In this document: positions 62,411 through 64,000 of the stretch, piece after piece
Layout of the letters: each line of letters begins with the position of its first letter
Numbering within the stretch: position 1 is the first letter of the stretch
Assembly: GCA_014338405.1 (NCBI GenBank)
Contig: JTDE01002130.1
Location: 1,869 to 65,868 of the forward strand
DNA length: 64,000 bases
Source: Paragonimus skrjabini miyazakii
Lineage: Eukaryota; Platyhelminthes; Trematoda; Plagiorchiida; Troglotrematidae
Reading direction: 5' to 3'
Position numbers and translations under genes: made by a program
Notes under the pieces: model-generated
The model's input: the letters and a program-made list of their open reading frames with translations, nothing else
The model's database searches: none
What the model was told of the DNA's origin: nothing

Positions 62411-63999
62411 CTAATTCGCTTGCATACGGCTTGGAGGCAAGCTAATGGGGAAGGAGGATAAGTCGATCTTAGCACGTCCCACTATTTTAATGGCAAAGGC
62501 AAGGATGTGGGTAAAACAGATCACTGCCGTGCGGATTATGCAATCATGCAGTTTATCAAGTACATTGTGCAGGGCTTTATAATGACGTTTGAAGTTGGGC
62601 GCAGCAATCGGCCAAAGCTGCGGGCCCACCAACCGTCGAAGTGGTAAGTTGTACCTTACCGGCCACCGCTTAACGGAAATGGAAACTACAAAATACATTA
62701 CAATACTGGTAGAAATTTTTCCAAAGTACCGACAAAATGTGTATGCATAGAAGCTACGTTGAACAGTAACAGTACCCTCAGAGGTGCCCTGCACGTTATC
62801 CACGACGAAATCGTCGTCATCTTGTTGCATATAAAGCTGCAATGTTTAAGGCGATCACTAGAAAACCGCTTGCCTTGCACTGGGATACTGTTTCGAGATG
62901 CCGTCATGAAGTCCGTCCATTCAGATGCTTTTGACCGGGATGACTTGCAAACGAGGTTATTCTGTGAAGAATGTTCTTCACATAGCAGTCAACAGAGACG
63001 ACCTCACGACGATCGCACCCACAGGCTGTTTGTATTTCATACTCCCACATCAGCCACTCACCGTGGATCCACATTTTCCGAATAGCGACGGCTAGGAAGT
63101 CTCTTGGGGGAGTCCACTTCTTCAACCGTCCGGTTGCGTTCCCCGGCCTATCATTCGTGCGATTGCTAAAGTGGACAACATCGCTATGTGCACAAATCGC
63201 CTACTTCGGCTTGGTGTACAGCTAATAACACAACAAAAATTCAGAAACTTCTTAACGGTTCGGCGGATGATTTGCTAGTCACGTTTAAACCTACGGTAAA
63301 TGGTGTAAGGGTGCAACTTAATCTTCCTCATTGTCTATCCACTTATTTTACCTAATTTCATGCTTATGTACGGCCTCACGTACGTGAAAATAGCACAAGA
63401 TGTCGCAGTTAAACATCACATGGGCCGCCTCATCTATGACAAGCATCTTCACCGCAATGTGCTCTCCTAACATTTCTCAAAATAATTCGAGCAGCCTACC
63501 TAATAAAGTAAAATTCTCACCATGAACGTATCCGCATATCACGGGTCGGCCGTATCCCATACCGTCTGTTACAAGCAAGTGAGATAATTCCAGCTTCGAA
63601 AGTATAAGGAAATATACAACGACATACTTGAGTCTGTTTGTCCTGTGGGTGGCATCCACATTCACGACGTGCGGGAAACGCCCAAATAGTTCAGTTTGCG
63701 TTCGCTGGGCCAAGCAGATATGCGTAAATCTGTCGCCTCCATCCCGCATGGTGCGCACCACACCTAAAACACCAATCACCAACATCACCTCATCAAGATT
63801 CCCTAAGATTCTTTGACTAATCTTACATAACAAACACACTTGACATTACGGGCTTTAACTTGCAACGGATGTTTCCCACGTTGCCGGTTGTGATAAGCTT
63901 CTCGTAAGCATCCGCTACATACTGCTTAATGTCGGCAGTTGGTGTACCGTATTGGAACAGGCTCCTGTATTCGTTTGATTCACTGACGGTGATCCAACG
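62411..63999 (-). pseudogene. MULE-type transposase with SWIM-like C-terminus, broken; runs off the window
   Basis: Pieces in order on the minus strand: 63999-63826, an N-terminal stretch (TADIKQYVADAYEKL...NIRCKLK); a +1 frame change into 63839-63477, with FPHVVNVDATHRTNRLKYV (first Asp, codon near 63656) and LVTDGMGYGRPVICGYVHGE; an in-frame TGA at 63477-63479; then 63476-63351 with KMLVIDEAAH and CDILCYFHV. This is the D...DG.G.P.....E...D...C.FHV order of the MULE domain. At about 63160-62904, KKWTPPRDFLAVAIRKMW resembles the region after it. At about 62690-62770, FCRYFGKIST fits a SWIM motif whose other Cys and His are gone. It is dead as read. FAR1/ZSWIM-like host genes share these domains, but the breaks favour a transposon relic. 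Confidence 0.62.
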
Positions 64000-64000
64000 A

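Noticed and set aside
62003..63085. Plus-strand frames at 62.0-63.1 kb
   Set aside because: They overlie the antisense transposase relic and have no domain of their own.
1..64000. CRISPR arrays, prokaryotic operons, rRNA genes
   Set aside because: No regularly spaced direct repeats, no dense same-strand ORFs and no rRNA-like sequence were seen; the window is eukaryotic.

Overview
The window is eukaryotic nuclear DNA, A+T-rich by eye and gene-poor. The best-supported gene is broken by introns of 3.3, 13.2 and 3.9 kb with GT-AG junctions, and the rest is mostly non-coding DNA studded with decayed transposable elements. A compact two-PDZ syntenin with a 13-kb intron, Ty3/gypsy-type gag and pol remains, tRNA-derived SINEs and a MULE/SWIM transposase relic suggest a flatworm, most likely a digenean trematode. 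That assignment is an inference; no rRNA or mitochondrial marker is present.

Layout. 1-410 is the 3' part of an LTR (copy C). 411-13169 has no recognisable gene but holds a perfect 26-bp-arm hairpin (1055-1110), a G-rich block (1504-1539) and a small foldback element (3474-3857). 13170-34450 is the syntenin gene on the + strand: four coding exons give exactly 840 nt in frame (279 residues plus stop), with PDZ1 split between exons 1 and 2 and PDZ2 in exon 3. Its introns carry tRNA-derived SINEs and an antisense, broken retrotransposon gag (32593-33350).

34451-47780 has no recognisable gene apart from SINE pieces near 38.4-38.9 kb. 47782-50370 is an old antisense Ty3/gypsy pol (RT, RNase H and integrase in the expected order), split by a 480-bp solo LTR (copy A, 49236-49715). 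A SINE pair in inverted orientation (51590-52113) and a second 480-bp LTR (copy B, 52413-52892) follow. Copies A and B are identical over about 360 bp but differ by about 17% in their first 100 bp.

52893-59584 is mostly featureless, with a perfect 20-bp-arm palindrome at 53586-53628. 59585-60365 is a second, more decayed gag of the same family as the one in the syntenin intron. 62411-63999 is an antisense MULE-type transposase pseudogene that runs off the right edge.

The only likely functional gene is syntenin, a scaffold that in other animals links syndecan and ALIX to endosomal sorting and exosome release. Everything else is layered repeat history. I found no convincing new multi-gene system. 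The most unusual signals are the mosaic identity of the two LTRs, the two perfect hairpins, and a syntenin that keeps its ALIX-type YPxL motif while its PDZ2 binding loop looks degenerate.
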